A stretch of DNA of 9,887 bases. Origin: JAVBMU01 sp031551755. GTDB taxonomy: Bacteria; Actinomycetota; Actinomycetes; Actinomycetales; Cellulomonadaceae. A program made the translations under genes and the position numbers. This document shows positions 1-5,982 of the stretch, piece after piece (within the stretch, counting starts at the first letter, position 1; each line of letters starts with the position of its first letter). The notes below the pieces were generated by a model. That model was not told the DNA's origin. It saw only the letters and a program-made list of their open reading frames with translations, and searched no databases. The DNA lies in NCBI GenBank assembly GCA_031551755.1, contig JAVBNE010000074.1, positions 1 through 9,887 of the forward strand, given 5' to 3'.

Positions 1-1302
1 CTTGATCAACTCCGAAGCCTGACCACCCAACACCAACGTTGCGTTATCAGACTTCCAGCACAAGTCACCAGTCTTACGAGTCGCATTCGACCCACCCGTC
101 ATATCGTCAGCACACGCCACATACTTACGCTCCACGAACCCGGTACCCAGATCCCACCCGTCCCCGACCCACGAGGTTTGGTTATTAGCCCCCGACACCC
201 GCCCGTCCACACCACCAGAGGAGTAACCAAACGAGAACTCGGGTATCAGATCCCCAGGGACCGGAGCAGTACGGAGCGGATACGACCACGTGAAATCACC
301 AGTCTTCTCCGAGACCCCCCACGCCGCCGAAGCCGACAACGGCGTCGCCGACCAGTCCCCACTCGCCCCAGCAGGAGCGGCCGCCAACGCCATCACCATC
401 CCCGAGGTCCCCAACGACAACCCACCCGCCGTCACCGTCTGCTCACCGGTCGCATTCACCGACTCCAAAGGTGTTTGCACCCGGCACGCCGGCTTACCCG
501 GCGTCGTCAACGCACAATCGGGCAACGACACCAACTGAAGCCGTGAACCCCAATCCCCACCGCGGTCGGCGGCCACACCCGCATACTCAACCTGCACATC
601 AACAGCCGTCGCATCCGGACCCGCCAACGCGGCCTTAGCCTTCGCATCCCCCGGCTGCGGCTCGACCTTCAACAACACCCCATCAACACCCACCGCCGCA
701 GCCGCCTTCGGTGCCAACACCCGCACACCAACCTCGGCCGGCCCACCCTGAGGCTTCTTCGGCGCAGGCTTCGTCAGCTCAGGCTTCTTCCGCTCAGCCG
801 GCCCCACGCCGGCCTTCTCCTTGGTGCCGGCCTTCTCAGTACTGGTTGGTCCTGCTCGCGGTTGAGCAGGCCCGGCACTGGCCTTGCCTGTGCCGGTTTT
901 CTGCGGCTCGACGGGTGCTAAGGACCCGTCAGTCGCGATCTCGATCGGCACACCACCCACCACCACCTGGCCGTCGCCGTCGGTGGTATCCACAACCTCA
1001 CTACCAGCACTGACCGCCACCGGCTTGACCACCGGCGAAGACTTACCCGGCTTCGCCGACAACTTCGGGGCCTTCGGGCGAGCCTTGATCGCCAGCGGCT
1101 TCTCCTTCGCCCGCTTAGTCGCGAGCTCCTGACCATACGCCGCCCGCTCGGCAGCCGACCACGACGCCCGCTCCGCCAAACTCGGGGAATCATCCTCAGC
1201 CTGGGCAGGAGTCACGAACATCGTGACCACCAACGCCGACGCCGCCAACACGGCCACGAACAGCCGCAACCTGACCAAAGAACCCATCATCGCGCCCCTC
1301 AT
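1..1302 (-). CDS. RHS/YD-repeat secreted protein, N-terminal part (truncated by window edge)
   Basis: The frame stays open from the ATG at 1302 through base 1, giving 434 codons without a stop; the C-terminus is outside the window. Residues 1-35 form a signal peptide (basic start, hydrophobic core, cleavage after TPAQA). Residues about 36-190 are Ala/Lys/Pro/Glu-rich and probably disordered. Residues about 310-434 hold a block I recognise from actinobacterial RHS proteins: DWSATPLSASAAW, TGDFTWSYPLR and NNQTSWVGDGWDLGTGF, then a Cys-containing stretch. In that family this block precedes YD repeats that form a beta cocoon, often with a toxin at the C-terminal end; none of that is visible here. 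I chose 1302 because GGGGAAGGA lies six bases upstream and the signal peptide begins there. An in-frame ATG at 1353, whose A is the last base of the upstream gene's stop codon, would add 17 polar residues. Family call is confident; a toxin role is inference. Confidence 0.85.
   Translation of the reverse strand, partial: MRGAMMGSLVRLRLFVAVLAASALVVTMFVTPAQAEDDSPSLAERASWSAAERAAYGQELATKRAKEKPLAIKARPKAPKLSAKPGKSSPVVKPVAVSAGSEVVDTTDGDGQVVVGGVPIEIATDGSLAPVEPQKTGTGKASAGPAQPRAGPTSTEKAGTKEKAGVGPAERKKPELTKPAPKKPQGGPAEVGVRVLAPKAAAAVGVDGVLLKVEPQPGDAKAKAALAGPDATAVDVQVEYAGVAADRGGDWGSRLQLVSLPDCALTTPGKPACRVQTPLESVNATGEQTVTAGGLSLGTSGMVMALAAAPAGASGDWSATPLSASAAWGVSEKTGDFTWSYPLRTAPVPGDLIPEFSFGYSSGGVDGRVSGANNQTSWVGDGWDLGTGFVERKYVACADDMTGGSNATRKTGDLCWKSDNATLVLGGQASELIK
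751..837 (-). repeat. Short imperfect repeats coding the Lys/Pro-rich linker of the RHS protein
   Basis: The 12-mer GCCGGCCTTCTC occurs at 808-819 and 826-837 and encodes two EKAG units. AGGCTTCTTC occurs at 751-760 and 781-790 and encodes KKP units. The region codes a low-complexity, Lys/Pro-rich linker behind the signal peptide, which may span the cell wall; that role is inference. Confidence 0.55.
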
Positions 1303-1308
1303 CACGGT

Positions 1309-1317
1309 TCCTTCCCC
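1309..1317 (-). promoter_or_regulatory. Ribosome binding site of the RHS gene
   Basis: On the minus strand GGGGAAGGA precedes the ATG at 1302 by six bases. It decides between this ATG and the ATG at 1353, which overlaps the upstream stop codon. The adjacent GTG at 1305 is also possible but its spacing is only three bases. Confidence 0.6.
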
Positions 1318-1352
1318 GCCATTCAGATGCTCGGCGCTGACACGGTCACTCA

Positions 1353-4175
1353 TCACAGATCCTCACCACCACAGGCGCGGCTGATCATGTCGTTGTCGGC
1401 CGGGCCGTCCAGCACCCGCACATCGTCGATCGCGCCCACCCAACCCGGGGAACCCAGGCCGCCGCCGAGTTGGAAGGCTCCACCGCCGGACCAGTTGACC
1501 TGCGCCGGGACCGTGGTCGTGCTCAGGTCCAACGGGCTGTTCGGGTCGCAGACCGTGAGCGAGATCGTGCCCGCACCCGGGTCGAAAACCCCGGTCAAAT
1601 GCACCCAGTCATTGGTCACCGCCCAGGTGTCGGACGCCGTCGCGGCACTGGCCCCCGCGTCGTCCATACCGGGCATCTCAAAGGCCCAACACGGCTCCCC
1701 ACCACACGCGGCGGAACTCAGGTAACCCAGCCTGAAGGCAGCCGTCTTCTGCCCGGCCTGGGAGATCGCGACCGCACCGCCGGCGTTGACCTGGTCGGCG
1801 CGCACCTGCGCCATCACGGTGAACGCCTTATCCGTGGCGACCACCGGACCGGTCGAGACCGCCTTGCCGGACCCCGCGAACTGCAATGCGTGGTCATCCG
1901 GACGCAGCATCGCCAGCAGGCCTTGCGTCCACGTCGCCCCACTGACCTGCAAGGTCGAGGCGCCCACGGTCGAATCGGCGGCCGTGGCCCCGGTGCCCTC
2001 ATCGAGCTTCCAACCCCCGGCCTTGCCCGGGAACCCGACACTGAACCGGTACAACTTCACCGGCGAGGTCCACCCGGCCCGGTCCACCGACTGCACATAC
2101 AACCGGTGCGAACCAGGACTCGCCGGGGTGTAGGCAACCGTGGGAGCGGCCCCCGTGGCCGTCGAACCCAGCGCATCGGTATCGAAGGAGTACCTATACG
2201 AGACCACATCGGCCACCCCGTTACTGCCGAAGGTGAATGACCCGGCCCCGCCCACACGCCCACTGACGGCGTCCTCGGTATAAACCGTCGCTCCCCCAGC
2301 CGTAACTGTCGGCATCGTCGGCGCCTTGAAGTCGGCCACGAACTCACACTTGATCGCCGGACCGAATGCCCCGTTGTACCCCTGAGCCGCCCACATGTAC
2401 GTCTGGCCGTCCACCAAGATCCCCGCCGGGACGGTGGTCGTGTGCGTGCGACCCGACGCCTGCGCCGCGGTCTTCGCCGGGTTGTACAACACCTTGAGAT
2501 CCGACAGGCGGTACACCGCGAAATTCGCCTGCACGTTCTGCCCGTCCGGGTGCACCAACGTGACCCGCAGCTGCGGTGTCGCCGACCGCATGTACGGGCG
2601 CCCCGCACCCGTCACACACGGGGTCGCCGGGTCCGTGGCCATCACTGTCGGCGTTGACGGCGGACGGTCGTAGGTCACCGAGAACTTCGCGTCGTTACGG
2701 TAGGAGTTCCACCCCGCCGACATCGACGACTCATTGGCGGCCTTCAGGCCGATCCCCATCGTCGTCAGGTTCTGATCGGCCATCAACTTGCCCAGGCTCG
2801 TCACATTCCACTCGATCCACCGCGGCCCCGCGGCGCACCCCGACTTATGCGACAGGTTCTGCGTCGCCACGTGATTCATCCACGTCCCGGCGTGATTGGC
2901 CCACGTCGAGCCCGCGTTGATCCCCGGCACCCGCCACAACTGCACGCCCGTCGCCGTACACGACCACGAATGCGTCCCATACACACTGAACGTCGCCGAC
3001 TTGACCTGCGCCCCGGACAACCCGCCGACTGTGGCCATGCCGGTGAACTCATACACCAACCGCTCCACCGACGACCTCGAACACTGCGACGAAGAAGCCG
3101 GCGAACACAACCCCACACTCTGCGCCCCGGAGAACTTGTACCCCGACGCCGACGTCGCCCACCCTGACTGCAACACCGCCCACTCATACAACCCACCACT
3201 GACCCCCGGGTCGATATACACCGGGAACACCGTCTCCTCGCTCGCCAGCATGTGCGCATCCGGGCTGACCACCACCGAATCGCTGCTCACCTGCGAGTCC
3301 ACCGACGCGATTTCATCACCTCGACCCGGACCAGCAACCTCAACGCCACCCACATCCGGAACCGTGAACGGCCCCGCCTGCGCACCAGTCGAATCCCACA
3401 TCAACGGCTCCGGGGAAGCAAACACCTGCCCACCAGCACCATCAACCACCACGAACGCCCCACCGTCAGCCTTGACCGCCAACCCCGGCCCCGGCTCAAC
3501 CCCGAACTCCAACGACGCCAACACCGGATTAGCCGCCGCCTCCTCGGTATTCACCCGCAACACCTGGTTGAACCCGGTGCCATCATCATTGACCGACACC
3601 AGCAAATCCACATCCGGCAACACCTGCGGGTACGTGATCACCGAACCATCCACCACCGGCTCGGTCAACTCGACCGGCGCGCTCACCACCAACTCCTTAC
3701 CCTCACGAGTGATCCTCGCCAACACATCCCCAGGCCCCGCACCGAAAGTCATCTCATTCACCGGGGCCTTAACCACCAACCCCTGCGCCCCCACCACCAC
3801 ATCAGTGTCGATATCCACCCAGCGCCCATCAACCTCTGTGCGCACCGCCTGCAACGACGTCTCCCGACGCACATCCCCCGACGGTGTCGCAAACACCGTC
3901 GCCCACGCCGACCGCTCACCCAACAACTCAACCTCGACCCCACACCGAGCCGCCAACTCATACGCCACCCCGGCCGCCTCCACCCCACCCGGAGCCGCCG
4001 AACACGGCAAAGAACTCATAGAAAAGATGCCCGCCGCAACTAATTCACGAGCATCCACAACACCCCCGACCGAAATGCCCGTATTCGCCGTGACCCCCGG
4101 CCCCGCCGCAACCGCAGGAACCCCCGCGAACACCAAACCCGCAGCACAGAACAAACCAACCCATGCACGCCGCAC
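1353..4175 (-). CDS. Secreted DNRLRE / Ig-like / LamG-like domain protein upstream of RHS gene
   Basis: 940 residues from a GTG start. Residues 1-24 are a signal peptide (MRRAW start, hydrophobic core, end AVAA). Residues about 100-275 resemble the N-terminal region of actinobacterial RHS-partner proteins (RRETSLQAVRTEVDGRWVDID, NDDGTGFNQVLRVN). Residues about 320-500 look like a DNRLRE-type beta domain, opening with the characteristic VFPVYIDPGVSGG and containing several Cys. Two Ig/Fn3-like segments follow at about 508-620 and 623-712. A LamG/concanavalin-like domain occupies about 720-925, with WKLDEGTG at its start and GAIDDVRVLDG at its end. No catalytic motif is visible, so an adhesive or scaffold role at the cell surface is inferred. 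It is the first gene of a probable two-gene operon with the RHS gene 50 bases downstream. Codons in the N-terminal third end mostly in G or T, those in the C-terminal half more often in C. An upstream start at 4310 is unlikely because it would bury the signal peptide. Confidence 0.88.
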   Translation of the reverse strand: MRRAWVGLFCAAGLVFAGVPAVAAGPGVTANTGISVGGVVDARELVAAGIFSMSSLPCSAAPGGVEAAGVAYELAARCGVEVELLGERSAWATVFATPSGDVRRETSLQAVRTEVDGRWVDIDTDVVVGAQGLVVKAPVNEMTFGAGPGDVLARITREGKELVVSAPVELTEPVVDGSVITYPQVLPDVDLLVSVNDDGTGFNQVLRVNTEEAAANPVLASLEFGVEPGPGLAVKADGGAFVVVDGAGGQVFASPEPLMWDSTGAQAGPFTVPDVGGVEVAGPGRGDEIASVDSQVSSDSVVVSPDAHMLASEETVFPVYIDPGVSGGLYEWAVLQSGWATSASGYKFSGAQSVGLCSPASSSQCSRSSVERLVYEFTGMATVGGLSGAQVKSATFSVYGTHSWSCTATGVQLWRVPGINAGSTWANHAGTWMNHVATQNLSHKSGCAAGPRWIEWNVTSLGKLMADQNLTTMGIGLKAANESSMSAGWNSYRNDAKFSVTYDRPPSTPTVMATDPATPCVTGAGRPYMRSATPQLRVTLVHPDGQNVQANFAVYRLSDLKVLYNPAKTAAQASGRTHTTTVPAGILVDGQTYMWAAQGYNGAFGPAIKCEFVADFKAPTMPTVTAGGATVYTEDAVSGRVGGAGSFTFGSNGVADVVSYRYSFDTDALGSTATGAAPTVAYTPASPGSHRLYVQSVDRAGWTSPVKLYRFSVGFPGKAGGWKLDEGTGATAADSTVGASTLQVSGATWTQGLLAMLRPDDHALQFAGSGKAVSTGPVVATDKAFTVMAQVRADQVNAGGAVAISQAGQKTAAFRLGYLSSAACGGEPCWAFEMPGMDDAGASAATASDTWAVTNDWVHLTGVFDPGAGTISLTVCDPNSPLDLSTTTVPAQVNWSGGGAFQLGGGLGSPGWVGAIDDVRVLDGPADNDMISRACGGEDL

Positions 4176-4181
4176 CGCGCG

Positions 4182-4187
4182 CTCCTT
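4182..4187 (-). promoter_or_regulatory. Ribosome binding site fixing the GTG start at 4175
   Basis: AAGGAG on the minus strand, six bases before GTG 4175-4173. The signal peptide begins at this GTG, which agrees with the choice of start. Confidence 0.8.
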
Positions 4188-4257
4188 CCAGCTCAGTAAC
4201 ACCCAACAGAGGTGACACCACGCCACAGCCAAGAAACAGCCACGACTTAGTCCTCGC

Positions 4258-4286
4258 ACAGTAGCGGCCCGAAGACAAGGCGTCCA
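4258..4286 (-). promoter_or_regulatory. Candidate promoter of the LamG/RHS operon
   Basis: On the minus strand TGGACG (4286-4281) is separated by 17 bases from TACTGT (4263-4258), a fair match to -35 and -10 elements of a housekeeping sigma factor. Transcription would start near 4251 and leave a leader of about 75 bases before the GTG. This is by eye only, without experimental support. Confidence 0.35.
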
Positions 4287-4312
4287 CCCCGAAACCAAAA
4301 TGGCGCACAATG

Positions 4313-4374
4313 GCCGCAGAACGCGGCAATGCCGCCTCAGCGCGGCACCCCGCCTCGGGCACCTCAGCGCGGCA
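4313..4374 (-). repeat. Cluster of short repeats and hairpins between the NlpC/P60 and LamG genes
   Basis: Minus-strand TGCCGCG occurs three times (plus-strand CGCGGCA at 4322-4328, 4341-4347 and 4368-4374). Two of the copies lie in the longer direct repeat CCTCAGCGCGGCA (4335-4347 and 4362-4374). GCCGC at 4313-4317 pairs with GCGGC at 4323-4327, and GCGGCA at 4323-4328 with TGCCGC at 4330-4335. The cluster starts just after the NlpC/P60 stop codon and precedes the candidate LamG promoter. It could be the terminator of the former or a regulator site of the latter; no strong T-tract follows directly. Confidence 0.4.
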
Positions 4375-4392
4375 GCGGCCCAGCCTGACGGC

Positions 4393-5655
4393 CTACGGCC
4401 GCCCCGCCCAGGGCATGGCCTGGTTGTACCGGATCGACGTGATTTGCACGGTCGCCCCGGGGTATGGGGCTTCGATCATTTGCCCGCCGCCGACGACCAT
4501 CGCGACGTGGTAGATCGTGGACGGATTCGACCGGTTGGTGGCGTAGAAGATCAGGTCGCCGGGGCGCAATGCGGAGTAGGGGATCTTCGCGACGCGCTGG
4601 TACTGGGAGCGCGACGATCGGGTGATCTGCACACCGGCCGCGGCCCAGGCCTTCAGTGTCAACCCCGAACAGTCGTAGCCAGGCCCGGTGCCGCCGAAGA
4701 CATACGGCGCGCCGACTTTCCCCCGGGCCCAGTTGGCCGCGGTCCGCCCTTGCGCGGCGGTCGCGGTGGCGCCCGCCGGCGGCGGGTTGACCGGGGTCGG
4801 GGTCGGGGGCTTGGGCGTGGGGGTCGGCGTCGGCGTGGGGTCCGGCGTCGGGCCTGGCGGGCTGGGAGTGGGCGTCGGCACCGGGCCAGGGGTCGGCGTC
4901 GGGGCCCCGGTGCCACTGGGCGGGTCGACTCCCAAGGCGGCGCGCGACTGCGCCTCGCGTTCGCGTTCTCGTTGCGCGTCCAGCGCATCCTGGCGGGCGC
5001 GTTCGGCGGCGACGGCGGTGCGCCGCGCGGCTGCGAGTTCGGCGATCAGCGCATCCCTGCGCGCGGTCACCGTCTGCTCAGAGCGCACCAGCGCCCGGGC
5101 GGCCTCATCGGCGCGAGCGGCGGCCTTCCGCGCTTCGGTCGCCTGCTTCTCCTGCTGCTCCCGGGCGGCGACCGCCCGGCGATCGGCCTGCTGGGCCACC
5201 GCCGCGACATTCGCGTAGCGGTCGGCGACGAGGGTTGCCCGCCTGGCCGCGATCCGGTTCGCCTCCTGGCGTTCCACCAGGTCGCTGAGCCCGTCGGCCG
5301 ACGCGATCGTCTCAGCCAGGTCGTACCGAGAGGACGACCTGTTCTCCGCGCGGTAGACCGCACCCATCTGGGATCGCGCCTCGTCGACGTCGGCCGCCGC
5401 CGCCTTGGCGGCCTTGGTGGCGGACTCTTCGCGGGCGACCGCCGCCGCCAAGTCCTCCTGGGCTCTGAGCTCGTCCTCGCCAGCGACCTGCGCGGCGACC
5501 TGCGCGGCTTCAGCTCGGGTGCGGATACTCGCCAGCTCCGCTTCGAGCTTCGCGACGTCGTCCTCCGTGGCCGACGCCGGGAGAATTCCGAGCAGGAGTA
5601 TCCAGGCTGCGACCGTTGCGGCGCAGCCGATCAGGGTCCGGGAGCGGGTCGTCGT
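4393..5655 (-). CDS. Secreted NlpC/P60 peptidoglycan hydrolase (RipA-like) with coiled coil; probable ACG start
   Basis: About 420 residues if translation begins at ACG 5655. Residues 1-29 form a signal peptide (TTRSR basic start, hydrophobic core with AAWILLLGIL, cleavage after PASA). Residues about 30-240 are Ala/Arg/Glu-rich and predicted coiled coil. Residues about 245-294 are a Pro/Thr linker. Residues about 303-420 are the NlpC/P60 domain, with catalytic Cys329 in YDCSGL, His383 in IYHVAMVVG and probable Glu395 in MIEAPYPG, the Cys-His-Glu set known from RipA. This family cleaves the stem peptide of peptidoglycan (D-iGlu-mDAP or equivalent bond), usually at septation, and the coiled coil often inhibits the catalytic domain. 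The frame is open upstream to a TGA near 5740 without ATG, GTG or TTG before TTG 5451, which would remove the signal peptide. An alternative CTG at 5634 lacks a ribosome binding site and the basic n-region. Function is confident, start is not. Confidence 0.88.
   Translation of the reverse strand, partial: TTTRSRTLIGCAATVAAWILLLGILPASATEDDVAKLEAELASIRTRAEAAQVAAQVAGEDELRAQEDLAAAVAREESATKAAKAAAADVDEARSQMGAVYRAENRSSSRYDLAETIASADGLSDLVERQEANRIAARRATLVADRYANVAAVAQQADRRAVAAREQQEKQATEARKAAARADEAARALVRSEQTVTARRDALIAELAAARRTAVAAERARQDALDAQREREREAQSRAALGVDPPSGTGAPTPTPGPVPTPTPSPPGPTPDPTPTPTPTPKPPTPTPVNPPPAGATATAAQGRTAANWARGKVGAPYVFGGTGPGYDCSGLTLKAWAAAGVQITRSSRSQYQRVAKIPYSALRPGDLIFYATNRSNPSTIYHVAMVVGGGQMIEAPYPGATVQITSIRYNQAMPWAGRP
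4774..4923 (-). repeat. Pro/Thr-rich linker repeat in the NlpC/P60 gene
   Basis: Codons for residues about 245-294 repeat PTP units, including TPTPTPTPKPPTPTP; at the DNA level, GGCGTCGG/GGGGTCGG-like units recur on the plus strand. Such linkers separate a coiled coil from the catalytic domain and often vary in length between strains. Confidence 0.65.
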
Positions 5656-5765
5656 GGTCCGCCTTCCTCTAGGCGTCCTAGCAGTCTGACTGCCTGCCTG
5701 AATTCCCGCGATCGGAACCCCGCCAGGCGGAATGCCATCTCAGTATTCAAGACACCACTTTCCAT
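5631..5765 (-). CDS. Possible 44-residue leader ORF overlapping the NlpC/P60 start
   Basis: ATG 5765 opens a frame that ends with TGA 5633-5631, about 24 bases inside the NlpC/P60 coding region in another frame. The predicted peptide (begins MESGVLNTEMAFRLAG, then Arg/Leu-rich, end EEGGPRRPAPGP) shows no family I recognise. A GTG four codons upstream (5777) is another start. No good ribosome binding site precedes either. It may be a translated leader that couples translation to the hydrolase, the 5' part of the hydrolase gene separated by a frameshift, or chance. Low confidence as a gene. Confidence 0.2.
   Translation of the reverse strand: MESGVLNTEMAFRLAGFRSREFRQAVRLLGRLEEGGPRRPAPGP
5662..5668 (-). 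promoter_or_regulatory. Strong ribosome binding site before an ACG codon
   Basis: Minus-strand AGGAAGG, extended by GAG upstream, lies exactly six bases before ACG 5655-5653. The spacing is ideal and the signal peptide starts immediately after, so the ACG appears to be the initiation codon or a mutated ATG. Confidence 0.55.
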
Positions 5766-5777
5766 GTCGGCCAGCAC

Positions 5778-5807
5778 TGCCTAGCCTCACTTCCATGACC
5801 CGTCGAA
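5778..5807 (-). promoter_or_regulatory. Weak candidate promoter of the NlpC/P60 gene
   Basis: Minus-strand TTCGAC (5807-5802), an 18-base spacer and TAGGCA (5783-5778). The start would be near 5771, giving a leader of about 115 bases. Both elements are poor matches to consensus. Confidence 0.22.
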
Positions 5808-5850
5808 TGTGCAGCTGACTCCAGCGCACGTTCGCCCTGCCCTCTGAACC

Positions 5851-5869
5851 CCGTCGGCCAGATCGACGG
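5851..5869 (+). promoter_or_regulatory. Short hairpin upstream of metY
   Basis: CCGTCG (5851-5856) and CGACGG (5864-5869) pair across a seven-base loop, followed by CTTCTTGTT. It could be a weak terminator, an operator or part of the metY leader; nothing discriminates between these. Confidence 0.3.
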
Positions 5870-5970
5870 CTTCTTGTTCAGACGGTTTTCCTCATCGGCG
5901 TGCGCCGGCCCCGTGCCGCGGACGCGTCCATCCTGATTCGTCCGTGGCGACCCTCATCCCACCGAAATTC

Positions 5971-5975
5971 AGGAG
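5971..5975 (+). promoter_or_regulatory. Ribosome binding site of metY
   Basis: AGGAG lies seven bases before ATG 5983. It rules out the in-frame GTG/ATG-like start at 5944, which would add 13 residues not found in the family. Confidence 0.75.
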
Positions 5976-5982
5976 AACTCCC

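Larger units (their letters stand above)
5656..5982. other. Divergent intergenic region between the NlpC/P60 gene and metY
   Basis: This 327-base stretch has no confident gene. Its left half would be the leader of the NlpC/P60 mRNA and holds two dyads: 5720-5730 (CCGCC/GGCGG around one base) and 5681-5693 (GCAGT/ACTGC around three). Its right half holds the 5851-5869 hairpin and the metY ribosome binding site. I looked for a SAM-IV type riboswitch before metY and for a c-di-AMP (ydaO) element before the hydrolase, and recognised the conserved blocks of neither. No convincing metY promoter is visible. Confidence 0.5.

Noticed and set aside
2896..4215. A 439-codon open frame on the plus strand
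   Set aside because: It lies opposite the LamG gene and is Thr/Pro/Asn-rich, without a recognisable domain; it results from codon bias of the real minus-strand gene.
4176..4310. A 45-residue N-terminal extension of the LamG protein from 4310
   Set aside because: It contains the candidate promoter and the ribosome binding site, and it would place the signal peptide internally.
4045..4362. A 105-codon minus-strand frame overlapping the LamG 5' end
   Set aside because: It shifts into the LamG coding sequence in another frame; its C-terminal Gly/Cys-rich part is a shadow of the signal-peptide region.
4300..5784. A 494-codon open frame on the plus strand
   Set aside because: It is antisense to the NlpC/P60 gene, which has a signal peptide and complete catalytic motifs. 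The Arg/Gly-rich product is a GC-rich artefact.
5784..5982. SAM-responsive riboswitch upstream of metY
   Set aside because: Such elements are common there in actinobacteria, but I could not recognise the conserved core blocks; only a 6-bp hairpin is visible.
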